This document shows positions 45,801 to 55,045 of a DNA stretch of 64,000 nucleotides, piece after piece. The notes under the pieces are model-generated. The model did not search any database. It worked only from the letters and a program-made list of their open reading frames with translations, and had not been told where the DNA came from. The stretch's first letter is position 1. Every line of letters starts with the position of its first letter. Origin of the DNA: Jaltomata sinuosa (Eukaryota; Streptophyta; Magnoliopsida; Solanales; Solanaceae). Location of the stretch: NCBI GenBank assembly GCA_003996215.1, contig QJPP01001763.1, positions 186,001 to 250,000 of the forward strand, read 5' to 3'. The translations under genes were made by a program, and so were the position numbers.

Positions 45801-46032
45801 AGCTAAAAGATTAAAAGTTCATAACATAGGTCAATATTATTAGGCTCTATATTGAAAAAGACCCTTTTTTTTTCTTTCTTGAACTGCTATGAAGATTTAG
45901 AACACAAATTTGAGTTTCTTCTTGATATAAAAATGTGAAAAAAAGAAGAAATTGAAGTACCTCTTGTTTGCCTTTGCTAAGGGGTCTTTCAAGAACATTT
46001 GTGTACTGTTTGATCTTCCCTACACCTATCAT
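39818..46032 (-). CDS. TRS31: TRAPP complex subunit TRS31/TRAPPC5
   Basis: Eight exons encode 194 residues: 45961-46032, 44419-44507, 42992-43055, 41937-42014, 41035-41111, 40871-40937, 40692-40799 and 39818-39847. All junctions are GT-AG and in phase. The protein begins MIGVGKIKQYTNVLERPLSK and runs through VSLSAFAFLFSELVQYNQTQ, RRLEDAGYAVGARILELLCH, GILSFVHSTVWKVLFGK, SIPKDMGAFNCGAFVAGIVR and HFVPVEGQHRPRTTILIKF. It ends with the tiny last exon VLRREATLG. This is a full match to the Bet3-fold subunit TRS31, a core part of the TRAPP vesicle-tethering complex at the ER-Golgi interface. Length equals the family norm. Introns are large and carry a tandem array (intron 1), a 5'-truncated L1 LINE (intron 2), a hAT-like MITE (intron 3) and, in intron 7, a Stowaway-like MITE. 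Confidence 0.95.
40367..40608. mobile_element. Stowaway-like MITE in TRS31 intron 7
   Basis: ACTCAATCTGTTTCATTTTA and TAAAATGAGACGGAAGAAGT are inverted termini. It lies between exon 7 and the very short exon 8. Confidence 0.75.
42200..42571. mobile_element. hAT-like MITE in TRS31 intron 3
   Basis: CAGTGTTGTCAAAGGCGCAC pairs with CGCTTTTCGCTTTCGATAACACTG-type right end (last 17 bp CGCTTTCGATAACACTG). Flanking octamers GTAGCAGT and GCAGCCGT are only partly alike, so the target duplication is decayed. Confidence 0.7.
43556..44080 (+). mobile_element. 5'-truncated L1-type LINE with poly-A and target duplication
   Basis: The direct repeat AAAAACAAAGAGCATC flanks the insert (43540-43555 and 44081-44096). 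The insert ends in ACTGGTGAACCCAAAAAAAA. Its 5' part has decayed RT-zinc-finger-like coding (VIALIWR, RNAIQFQQSKFEADHICREI). Orientation is opposite to the host gene; it sits in intron 2 of TRS31. Confidence 0.8.
44490..45900. repeat. intron tandem array of about eight 170-190 bp units in TRS31 intron 1
   Basis: AACATGGGTCAATGTTATTA recurs near 44589, 44760, 44950, 45142, 45332, 45516, 45730 and 45818. Each unit also has CCCTCTAGCTAAAAAGA, a poly-C/poly-T segment and AGATTTAGAACACAAAATTG. Poly-C runs (up to about 14) vary between units. Some units include a copy of the exon 2 acceptor and first 21 coding bases. Confidence 0.9.
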
Positions 46033-46490
46033 CTTCTCCCTTCAACTCTCTCTAGATCGCTTAGCACTGTAGTTGTTCTACTGTTGTTTTGGTACCTAGA
46101 TTTCGTTTTTCATTGAAAAAAAATTGGAAAGGGAGACTGAAGATGAAAGAGAAAATGACAAAAATGGTCCTTTATGTTTGGGGGGCTTTATAATAGTACC
46201 TTAAATATTTTTTTGAGCAATTGTAGTCCTTAATATTTGGTACAAGTGAGTACTTTTATACGACAGGTCAGAGATAACCAATCTCGCGATTAATTTTAGG
46301 ATGAGTTTATTTCATATTTAGTTGAAATAAAATTACGAGACTAATTATATCAGGATTATTTATTCAGAGATTGTAGTGTTATTTTTATCCCACATTGAGG
46401 GTGGGATAACTAATCTCGAGACAGAAGATAAAAGAGAAAATGACAAAAATGGTCCTTTATGTATGGGAAGGTTTACAAATAGTCCATTAA
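46033..46490. other. TRS31 upstream region
   Basis: It holds the TRS31 leader and promoter. AGAGAAAATGACAAAAATGG with TCCTTTATGT occurs twice (near 46147 and 46433), a local direct repeat of about 35 bp. No gene was seen. Confidence 0.5.
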
Positions 46491-46707
46491 GGGTCGTTTG
46501 GTGTGAGGGATAAAAACAAAATAGTCCTGAGATAAAATAAATAGTTCAGGGATAACATTTTGGTGTGTTGTTTGGTTGCCAAGTCCAGGATAACTTATCT
46601 CACCATTTATATCATAGTGATGAGATAAGTTATCCTATATATATGGTGAAATAACTTATCCCGGGATAGCTAATTCTGGGATAACTTATTCCCAACCAAA
46701 CGACCCC
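46491..46707. mobile_element. Tourist-like MITE
   Basis: GGGTCGTTTGGTGTGAGGGA pairs with TTCCCAACCAAACGACCC. TAA flanks both sides. Internal GGATAACTTATCTCACC and GAGATAAGTTATCC pair as a second stem. Confidence 0.75.
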
Positions 46708-46849
46708 TAAATATATTGAACACTTTTAGTTCTTAAAATTTGTTTAAAACGAGTACTTCTAGTCTTGTTACGTAACAATATTTGGCTTAGATTTAACGAT
46801 AATTGTGAAAAAAATGATACATTCGTTTTCAAAGTGGGGCTTAACATAA

Positions 46850-46985
46850 CACCACCACCAACCACAATAAAAATAACATATTCAGTGAAATTTTACAAGT
46901 GGAATGTGGTGAAGATTGAGTGTATGCATTTCTAAAGATAGACTGATAGAAAGGTTGTTTTCGAAGGACCCTCGGCAAAGTGGGC
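46850..46985 (-). mobile_element. degenerate TS/RTE-type 3' end
   Basis: ACATATTCAGTGAAATTTTA, ACAAGTGGAATGTGGTGAAG and AAAGGTTGTTTTCGAAGGAC with CCCTCGGC keep the order of the reverse TS module. It lies about 80 bp upstream of the FKBP TATA box. Confidence 0.65.
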
Positions 46986-47066
46986 TTACTGCCATTGAAC
47001 CCAAACTTTATGGACCAAATTGTATATAATTCAACATTAATAATTTGCCTCTTCAAAAACAATCCA

Positions 47067-47074
47067 TATAAAAA
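47067..47074 (+). promoter_or_regulatory. TATA box of the FKBP16-3-like gene
   Basis: TATAAAAA lies 114 bp upstream of the start codon at 47181, within CCATATAAAAAGCCAC. Confidence 0.6.
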
Positions 47075-47180
47075 GCCACATCTTTTTATTTCATTATCCA
47101 CTCACTCAAATTCTTTACTAGCAAAAACTGATAATAACACATTGCTAAAAAAAATCCAAAAAGTTAGGATTATCACAACA

Positions 47181-50100
47181 ATGGCATCAACATCTCTTCT
47201 ACTTCCACTCAGTAAGCTCCATTAAATCTTGAAATTATTATTTTTTTCAATTTTTTCATATTCAATTTTATACTCATTTGGTTTATATACTGTGTTGTTG
47301 TATATAAAGGTTCAGTCTTTTCTATAAATGTGTTCAAGAATCATCATCAAACAATTGGAAAAACCAAAATGCAAAGTGGGTTGAGGAGGAAATGGGGTTT
47401 ACAATTGTGGGCACAAGAGAATTTGATGGGTACTGTTGAAGATGCTGAAGTGAACAATACAACTAAGCGCAGAGAATTGTTAATGGGGTTGGGGTTTTGT
47501 GGGGTTTCAAGTTTCTTGGTGGGTTCTTCTTATGCTGAGGCAGCTGGATTGCCACCAGAGGAAAAACCAAAACTTTGTGATGCTGAATGTGAGAAAGAGC
47601 TTGAAAATGTATGGTGAGGTTATTTAGCTCCCTCTTTATTTACTTTATTAATACTTGTTTTCATTTATTTACTTCCTTCCGTTTCAATTTATGTGATGTA
47701 GTTTGATGAGCACGGAGTTTAAGAAAGAAAGACTGACTTTTGAAATGTGTGGTCTTAAATATGCCATGAGATTTATGTGGCTATAAAAGCAGTTATGGTG
47801 AAAAGGAGATGTTTAAAGTTAAATTAGGAAAGGTGTCATTCGTTTTGAAATGGACTAATAAGGAAATAGTGTCATATAAAACGGAGTGGAGAGAGGGGCG
47901 GTTGTGGTCAATTTTTTACTCCTTCCATCATAAGTCCTATGTTGCTCGGAATCTTCAAACATACCTCCGGGTGTGTGTCGGATCCTCCATAAGCTATACA
48001 TTTTTTGAGGATCCGACATGGGTGTTGTTGAAGATGCTGAAGGGTACAATACAACTAAGCGCAGAGAGTTGTTAATGGGGTTGGGGTTTTGTGGGGTTTC
48101 AAGTTTCTTGGTGGGTTCTTGTTATGCTGAAGCAGCTGGATTGCCACCAGAGGAAAAACCAAAACTTTGTGATGCTACATGTGAGAAAGAGCTTGAAAAT
48201 GTATGGTGAGGTTATTTAGCTCCCTCTCATTTTCTTTAAACTCTTAATACTTGTTCTCATTTTGTTACTTTATCCATTTCAATTTTATGTGTTGTAGTTT
48301 GATTGGGCACGTAGTTTAAGAAAGTTCACTGACTTTTGAAACGTGTGGTCTTGAATGTGTCATGAGATTTATGTGGCTATAAAAGCAACGGTGAAAATGA
48401 GATGTTTAAAGTTAAATTAGGAAAGGTGTCATTCATTTTGAAATGGACTGATTACAGGAAATAGTGTCCTATAAAATGGAGCGGAGGGAGGGTAGTTATG
48501 GTCAACTTTTTACTCCTTCCATCATAAGTCCTATGTTGCTCGGACTCTTGAAACATACCACCAGGTGTGTGTCGGATCCTCCAAAAGCTATACATTTTTT
48601 GAGGATCCTACATGGGTGTTGCAGAATTTTCAGAGGTCCGAGCAAACATAAATCATAACTTATATAACAGCATTTGAATGAATGAGTAATTTTAGATGTC
48701 TAATGTTTCAAATATTCCTTTTAGAGCAATTGGGGTCATGAATTTTCAGTTTATGGGGTAGTATGGGATACACAGTCATGGAGAAAACCACCTGTTTGGT
48801 TGAACACATTGCCCATCAAATTTTACCTCTTATTGTTAAATGTGCCTTGTGGAGGTGGACATGCAGGAAGGAAGTTTGAGCTAAAGCAGTGACTAAAAAC
48901 TTACTTGAATAGAGCAACCGTCATAATTGTGTAATATAGAAGGGACGGGTTGAACTAAATAAAGAACCTTGTGAGGAAATTAATAGTTGCCTTAAAAATT
49001 CGATATGATGCATGTTTTTTATTGAGATAATGCATAAGTACCACCCTGAACTATGGGCGAAATCCCAGAGACACACCTAAACTTTACATAAGTCCTATTA
49101 CCCCCCTGAACTCTTTTGAAATGTAATTATTTACACCTTGAAACTAGATAACCAAATTTCTTGCACAGGATGTCATGCACGCGCGGCCAGCTGAAAATTA
49201 TTATTTTTCTTTATTTTTCTCTTCTTCCTTCCTTTATATCCCACTTAAATCTCTTCTTTTCTTTTACATCTTTCTTACTTAGGGTGTGTTTGGTATGAAG
49301 GAAAATATTTTCCATGAATAAATTTTTATGAAAAATAAGTTAATTTCTTACTTATTTTCTCATTTTTGGTTGGTTAGTGAAAAATATATTTCAAAAAATA
49401 TTTTTTAGTGTTTGATTAATGAGTGAAAAAATATTTTCCAAAAAATATTTGGAAAATATTTTTAGTATTTGACTAGAGAGTAGAAAATATTTTTAAGGGG
49501 TAGATTGGGGTGAGTGGAGGGTGCGGTGGGTATGGGATATGATAGTGGGTGGAGGTGGAGGGGTGAGTTGTGGGTTAGGTGGGTGGGGTGGGGGTGGAGT
49601 ACAAATTTTTTTTTTTTTTTAAAAATATATTCTTTTTTTAAAAAATAAATTTTGGGTGGACTGGAAGAGGGGGTGGGGTAAGATGGGAGTGGGGTAAGGT
49701 GGGTGGGGTGGAGTACAAAATAAATTTAATTTTTTTAAAAAAAATTAGGGTGGGTGGGGTTGGGGGTTGGAGGTTGGAGGTTGAGGAGTTGGGGCAAGGT
49801 AGGGGTGGGGGTACCAAAAAAAATTAAAACTATTAATAAAAAGAATTAAATTTTTTATCTATAAAAAAGAAATTTTTTTTTCAAAACAAAATTAAAAAAT
49901 TGAGGGTGGGGTGGAGGTGGGGATCGGGGTGAAGAACAAAAAAAATAATTGGTGGTAGGTGGGGTGGAAGTTGAGGGTAGGGGATGGGTGGTGGTGGGAG
50001 GGGGAGGAGGGTTGGGGGAGAGGTGATGATAAGGAGAGAGAAAGAAAAAGAGAAAAATAAAAGAAAAAGAAAAAGAAAGAGTAATTTTTTGGCTTCTCAC

Positions 50101-53100
50101 TCTCTCAAAGAGAGTGAGATATACTCTCTCTGCCACATCAGCACAAAAGGAACATAAAAATACACAAAAAATGAGTTCAGGGGGGTAATAGGACCTATGT
50201 AAAGTTTAGGTGTGTCTCTGGGATTTCGCCCATAGTTTAGGGTGGTACTTATGCATTATCTCTTTTTTATTTATTCATTTAGTGGTAGCCATCTGCCAGA
50301 CTTATGCAAATTTCAAGAGAAGTTCTTCGCCTTGCATTTGGTTTGTAGTCTAAAAAAAGTTATTGCATTTCCACATTAACGGAGATTATTGACAAATTAT
50401 AACCACTATGATTAATTATCAGCTTTCTTACGTCGGAGTTTGTTACTGCACTTATTGTGCTGGTTCTTACTTTTCGAGTATCCCTGTTAAGATCCTGCAA
50501 GAATCAATCCTATTCTGGAATGGTAGGAGATTATGTGCCTTTTGCAAAAGCATCTAGAATAGATAACCACAAGCACTCAGGTTACATACTATCCCATTCT
50601 GTCTTAGGTCAGGGATTCATCCCATTGTTTTACTTGCATGTGGTAAGCGTAAGTCCGTACTTCCAAATCCAGTATATGTTCCTATTGAACGTTTTCTATG
50701 TTTCCCAAATTTTTTATAGTATATGGTGAATTCTTAATGCTCAATTTAGATTTACATGCAATTGCTATATGCATGCATAGATTTGCAAAATTTGATATTC
50801 TGACTGCTACTGTCTAAAGATTCTTGCAATGGTGAAGTTGCAATTTAGCATGAATTAGGAGTGTCATTTTATTCCGGTAATCTTTTTCAGGCACTTAGCA
50901 GACAAATGATAACAAGAGCCAAAATGGTCTAACAATTGAACTGAAATAGCTTCATTACTATCATCTTTCTCGGAGATATTTCTAGTTGGTATCTACTATA
51001 AAACTCGTCTCTTACTTGAAAATCATAATCACGGTTTACATATGAGGTTTAACAAAATGTCCGTCAACTTAGAAGGCTATGTTTGATTGCTGAAGGATAC
51101 GAATAGTCAAAGGTTGCATGATGCAAAAGATTCGCAAACATATCCTTTGTCGTAGGAAACCTGAGTACCCCACTAATAGTATAATTTTTTCATAAATGAA
51201 GATTCCTATGGTAACAACTGAGTCAGGCTTGCAGTATAAGGACATCAAAGTTGGTCGAGGCCCTTGCCCGCCTGTTGGTTTCCAGGTATGTATCCTGATG
51301 TCTGATACTTTGATTCTTATGTAAAATTGAAGGAAGAATTACAGTGCAATGAACTTTCTTCTTCAACAAACTAGCTGGTTAATTACCTTAGTTATTTGGC
51401 ATTAATGGTAAAGCCACTAAGCCAGTATTTTATGCTGCTTCATCTTCTCAAATCATGAAGAAGTCATTTATCCCGAAAAACTTGAAGGGCGTGAGGATTA
51501 AAGGACATGCGAAAAATTGAGAAAAGAGTATCCTAGTCAAAGTAATGCACCATTATTTAACGTTCTTTATACCTCTAGAGAAAGAGAGAGAACGAGAGAG
51601 AAAGAGGGAGGGAGCGGGAGAGAGAGAGAGAGAGAGATCCTTCAACATATTTTGAATAATCACGTGGAAGAAAAGTTGTCTGGCTCCTTCATTCGTGTAA
51701 GTTCTATTCAAAATTTTATTCTATTCATTATTTTGATTAGTCAAATTTTGTTTCATGATGACAGGTGGCTGCAAATTATGTTGCGATGGTTCCCTCGGGA
51801 CAAATTTTTGACAGGTCATTACATGGATCATCCTCTGATTAGTTGCTGATTATTTTCCATAATTATACAAAATCTTTGACCTTTTTTTGGTCATTTGGAA
51901 ATTGAATCCGCTGAAGCATATGAATGATATATGCCTTTTCACAGTAAGGTGATGATGTTATAACGTGAGCACATTGTATGTGCTCGTGCAGCATGTCATA
52001 TTTATGAGGAGGCATGTAATGCACTGATAGTGATAGGCAGCCAAATAGCATAACGATTAACGATACTCGGAAGAAAAACAAAAAGACTAAAATCTTAAAA
52101 GTAAATGAATAATCCAGGAGGAAGGTTCTCTTTGTAATAGTTTTGTTACAATTTCTTCTTTAAGTTTGGTGCTTGTGTTGGACATGTAGGAAAAAGTTGC
52201 AGAAGTTATTCTTCTCGCTTTCTCATAATGCTCATACATATAACCTTATAAAAATAACTTGGCATTTCTCTTTTAAGAAGTCTGATTCTCCTTTCCTTCA
52301 AAACACGCATGGATTCCTTATTCTGCATTTTGGATAAATGAGGTTTACAATTCACTGTTTCTTCAACAGTCTAACTCTCGCAAGATTTCCTGATTTCTGA
52401 ATTAACAGCTCCCTGGAGAAAGGTCGACCTTACATTTTCCGTGTAGGCGCTGACCAGGTAAGCTTTAGTACATGTTCATGAAAATTTGTGATTTCACGAT
52501 TTCAGTACAGTAATAGCAGGTGAAGAATTAGGTTTCATAGTTTGGTTAGTTCATACATGACTAACAAATTTCAATGGCTAGAATAGGTAATCAAAGGACT
52601 TGACGAAGGGATCCTGAGCATGAAAGTGGGAGGACTACGTCGACTCTATGTACCTGGATCTGTAAGTTCTCTGCCTTCTGAATTTCTCATTCTACAGATG
52701 CAATGTGCAAATGAGAGACTGTTTTCGATTGACCCTCGGCTCAAAAGAAGTGTAATCAAAGCAGGATTGGATGGAAAATAGTGATAGCAAAATAGCAAGA
52801 TAAACAAAGCAAGTGAAGCAACAGATAGTAGTAGTAGTAGTAGTAAAAATTGAAGATAAGATATGACGCGAATACTAAATAATACTACTAAAAAAGGAGA
52901 AGATGAGAAGAGGAATTTAACCCCCTGCCTCTCTCACATAAAAGTACGACAACACTTGGCTACCTACTACCTTTCTACCCCAATCCTCGACCTCCATGCC
53001 TTTCTTTCTAGGGTTATGTCCTCAGTAAGCTGGAGATGTGTCATGTCATGTCTAATCACCTCCCCCCGGTTTTTCTTTTTGCTTGACGAGAAGTTATTCA

Positions 53101-53412
53101 AAATTATGTCTTCAAGGATGGCCTAATACCTATTTACAGATGTCCCATGAAGTTTGGGCGGGGGTATAGCTTACATTCTATCTGTTTTATGTTCACACTT
53201 TACTGCATTCTTGGCAATTGACTTGAAATCGTTCTGATCAATGAAAATCTTTTTATAGACGAAGTCTCTTATATAATATTTCTGTTGAATAGTTGGCGTT
53301 TCCAAAAGGTCTTACATCGGCTCCTGGAAGGCCAAGAGTGGCGCCTAACAGCCCAGTGGTATTTGATGTGAGTTTGGAGTTCATACCTGGCCTTGAATCC
53401 GACGAAGAGTGA
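47181..53412 (+). CDS. FKBP16-3: FKBP-type peptidyl-prolyl isomerase, thylakoid lumen, FKBP16-3-like
   Basis: Seven exons encode 235 residues: 47181-47211, 47310-47608, 51202-51285, 51765-51814, 52409-52457, 52587-52661 and 53293-53412. Phases are 1, 0, 0, 2, 0 and 0, all GT-AG. The N-terminus (MASTSLLLPL, then a basic Ser-rich stretch) is a chloroplast transit peptide. The twin-arginine motif KRRELLMG (R64, R65), a hydrophobic stretch and SYAEAAG at 84-90 form a Tat lumen signal. The mature part has KLCDAECEKELEN, ESGLQYKDIKVGRGP and the FKBP core VAANYVAMVPSGQIFDSS, GLDEGILSMKVGGLRRLYVP and SPVVFDVSLEFIPGLESDEE. The family is chloroplast-lumen immunophilins; isomerase activity of this type is often weak. 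Intron 2 (3.6 kb) holds a tandem copy of exon 2 and a Mutator-like element; intron 6 holds a LINE end. Confidence 0.95.
47666..47905. mobile_element. Stowaway-like MITE in duplicated segment, copy 1
   Basis: ACTTCCTTCCGTTTCAATTT at the left and ATAAAACGGAGTGGAGAG at the right are decayed inverted termini. Confidence 0.6.
48003..48200 (+). pseudogene. duplicated FKBP exon 2, possibly a usable alternative exon
   Basis: The copy encodes GVVEDAEGYNTTKRRELLMG, the hydrophobic span, GSCYAEAAG and KLCDATCEKELEN, and keeps the GTATGG donor. Its 5' part was lost. An acceptor CATTTTTTGAG just before GATCC would allow exon 1 to join it in frame, giving the junction LRSDMGVV. Joining exon 2 to it would cause an early stop, so it could only be an alternative exon or be silent. 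Confidence 0.6.
48265..48492. mobile_element. Stowaway-like MITE in duplicated segment, copy 2
   Basis: ACTTTATCCATTTCAATTTT and ATAAAATGGAGCGGAGGGAG are the termini. It was copied with the host exon and has diverged slightly from copy 1. Confidence 0.6.
48531..48652. mobile_element. MITE with CTATGTTGCTCGGAC termini, complete copy
   Basis: CTATGTTGCTCGGACTCTTG pairs with AGAGGTCCGAGCAAACATAA. The truncated copy at 47938-48017 lacks the right end. Confidence 0.75.
48660..49014 (+). other. FKBP intron 2 sequence between the duplication and the Mutator-like element
   Basis: AT-rich intron DNA of about 350 bp with no recognised repeat or exon. Confidence 0.4.
49024..50262. mobile_element. non-autonomous Mutator-like element with long TIRs and 9-bp TSD
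   Basis: The left end GAGATAATGCATAAGTACCA is the exact complement of the right end TGGTACTTATGCATTATCTC. Pairing continues for about 90 bp (CCCAGAGACACACCTAAACT, TTTACATAAGTCCTATTACC). The 9-mer TTTTTTATT flanks it at 49015-49023 and 50263-50271. No transposase ORF is present. The centre holds a GGGTGTGTTTGGTATGAAGG element end and a G-rich tract. Confidence 0.88.
49495..50035 (+). repeat. G-rich GGTGGGG low-complexity tract
   Basis: Repeated GGTGGGTGGGGTGGGGGTGG-type runs are separated by AT-rich blocks inside the Mutator-like element. The G-rich strand is the sense strand of the FKBP transcript. Confidence 0.85.
50272..51201 (+). other. right part of FKBP intron 2
   Basis: About 930 bp of AT-rich intron with no exon or element recognised. 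Confidence 0.4.
51580..51640 (+). repeat. GA-rich microsatellite in FKBP intron 3
   Basis: AGAGAAAGAGAGAGAACGAG is followed by a pure (GA)n run near 51618-51637. Confidence 0.8.
52712..53075 (-). mobile_element. RTE-type LINE 3' end in FKBP intron 6
   Basis: GACTGTTTTCGATTGACCCT (TS module edge) runs through AACAGATAGTAGTAGTAGTA to ACTACCTTTCTACCCC. Its minus strand encodes MTHLQLTEDITLERKAW-like residues near 52990-53055. This shows the TS module and the reverse-transcriptase end in one element. Confidence 0.8.
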
Positions 53413-53724
53413 ACATTTTACATTTTTTTTTCTTGTATTGTTTTCCCCTTGGCCATGTATCTATAAAGCTGAGGAAAGGCTAATGTAATTACTATCATTA
53501 TTCCTACTGCATCTCTCTATTCTATACTCATTTCTTTGCTGTATACAGTCCAGTTTTGCTACTGTTTCTTAGTTCTTGTATGTGCTCATAAAGCATATGT
53601 ACATGAATATAGACATGACAAAGAAATGTTAAAGATCACCCCCTCTTACTTTGTTTCTTCTATTTGAAATATTTTCTCTCCATGGTGCTGCCGTTTTGCC
53701 CAAATGGTTAAGAATACCTTGAAG

Positions 53725-53898
53725 GGGAGCCTTGACATAACTGGTAAAGTTGTTGTCATGTGATCAGGAGGTCACGGGTTCAAACTGAGGAACAACCTCT
53801 TGCAGAAATGCAAAGTAAGGTTGCGTCCAATAGACTCTTGTGGTCGGGTCTTTCCCTGGACTCCGCGTATAGCGGGAGTTTAGTACACCGGGCTGCCT
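53725..53898 (+). mobile_element. tRNA-derived Solanaceae SINE (type ending GTGCACCGGGCTGCC)
   Basis: GGGGAGCCTTGACATAACTG (A box), GGTCACGGGTTCAAACTG (B box), TTGCAGAAATGCAAAGTAAG, TTGTGGTCGGGTC and AGCGGGAGTTTAGTACACCG follow in order. It lies just 3' of the FKBP gene. Confidence 0.82.
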
Positions 53899-54169
53899 AA
53901 GTGGTTAAGAATACATTTGGACCTTTTCTCTATATAATATTTGTTTGTTTGTGACTAAAGGCAATTTCAAGCTAAAGTTATGACAACAAGAATATGGACG
54001 AGCTGAACTTTTAACGGAAGGCAAAGTTAAGATTTTTTTTTGGCAAAGTACAAAGGCAAATTTAAACTTTTTACCTTGTAAAAATGTATTTATCACGTTT
54101 GCTCGTTGCCATAAAGTTGTAAATACGGTTATACTCCATGTCCATTATCATAAATACCCGACATTGGAT

Positions 54170-55045
54170 TGAAGGGGATCCTTGGAGCAACAGTAAAGTT
54201 ATTTTTGTGTGACTTATAGGTTATGGGCTCGAGTCGTGAAAATAACCACTAATACTTGCATTATATCACTCTCCTTAGGGTGCAGCTCTTCCTCTGATCC
54301 TGTGTGAATGCGAGATGCTTTGTGCACTAGATTGCTCCGACATCAGATTATGTGTTGTGTCAACATATATTATCTATCACAAGCACTAATGCAAAAGGTA
54401 ACATTGAATTCATGAGCTTGGTAGAATCCAAAAGGTCACGGGTTCAAGCCTTGGAAACAACCTCTGACAGAAATGCAAGGTAAGGTTGCGTACAATAGAC
54501 TCTTGTGGTCGGGCCCTTCCCCGGACCCTGCGCATAACGGGAGCTTTAGTGCACCGGACTGCCCTTTTTATATCACACTCCTTAGGGTGGGGCTCTTCCT
54601 CTGATCCTGTGTGAATGCGAGATGCTTTGTGCACTAGATTGCTCCGACATCAGATTATGTGTTGTGTCAACATATATTATCTATCACAAGCACTAATGCA
54701 AAAGGTAACATTGAATTCATGAGCTTGGTAGAATCCAAAAGGTCACGGGTTCAAGCCTTGGAAACAACCTCTGACAGAAATGCAAGGTAAGGTTGCGTAC
54801 AATAGACTCTTGTGGTCGGGCCCTTCCCCGGACCCTGCGCATAACGGGAGCTTTAGTGCACCGGACTGCCCTTTTTATATCACACTCCTTAGGGTGGGGC
54901 TCTTCCTATGATCCTGTGTGAATGCGAGATGCTTTGTGCACTAGATTGCTCCAACATCAAATTATGTGTTGTGTCAACATATATTATCCATCATAAGCAC
55001 TAATGCAAAGGTAACATTGAATTCATGAGCTGGTGGAATCCAAAA
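54170..55045 (+). repeat. composite SINE unit tandemly amplified with a 307-bp period
   Basis: A SINE of the GGATGCTTTGTGCACC type starts near 54178 (GATCCTTGGAGCAACAGTAA). CCTCTGATCC or its variant recurs at 54291, 54598 and 54905, exactly 307 bp apart each time. Each full unit also holds a fragment of the second SINE type (GGTCACGGGTTCAAGCC to AGTGCACCGGACTGCCC). The third unit is cut short near 55040. Copies 1 and 2 are almost identical. Confidence 0.9.

Larger units (their letters stand above)
47426..48611 (+). repeat. tandem duplication of about 592 bp spanning FKBP exon 2
   Basis: Copy 1 (47426-48017) starts inside exon 2 at ATGGGTACTGTTGAAGATGC and ends inside a MITE. Copy 2 (48018-48611) starts ATGGGTGTTGTTGAAGATGC. 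Both contain the 3' part of exon 2, a Stowaway-like MITE and the left part of a CTATGTTGCTCGGAC MITE. Only the second copy has the complete MITE, so the junction lies between MITE and exon, with ATGGGT as shared microhomology. Confidence 0.9.

Noticed and set aside
49855..50136. Pro-rich minus-strand open frame
   Set aside because: It is the complement of the G-rich low-complexity tract inside the Mutator-like element.
53725..53800. tRNA-like A and B boxes
   Set aside because: They belong to tRNA-derived SINEs. No complete cloverleaf with an acceptor stem could be drawn, so no tRNA gene is called.
54410..54634. Open frame across the SINE tandem units
   Set aside because: It is made wholly of SINE sequence and repeats with the 307-bp unit.
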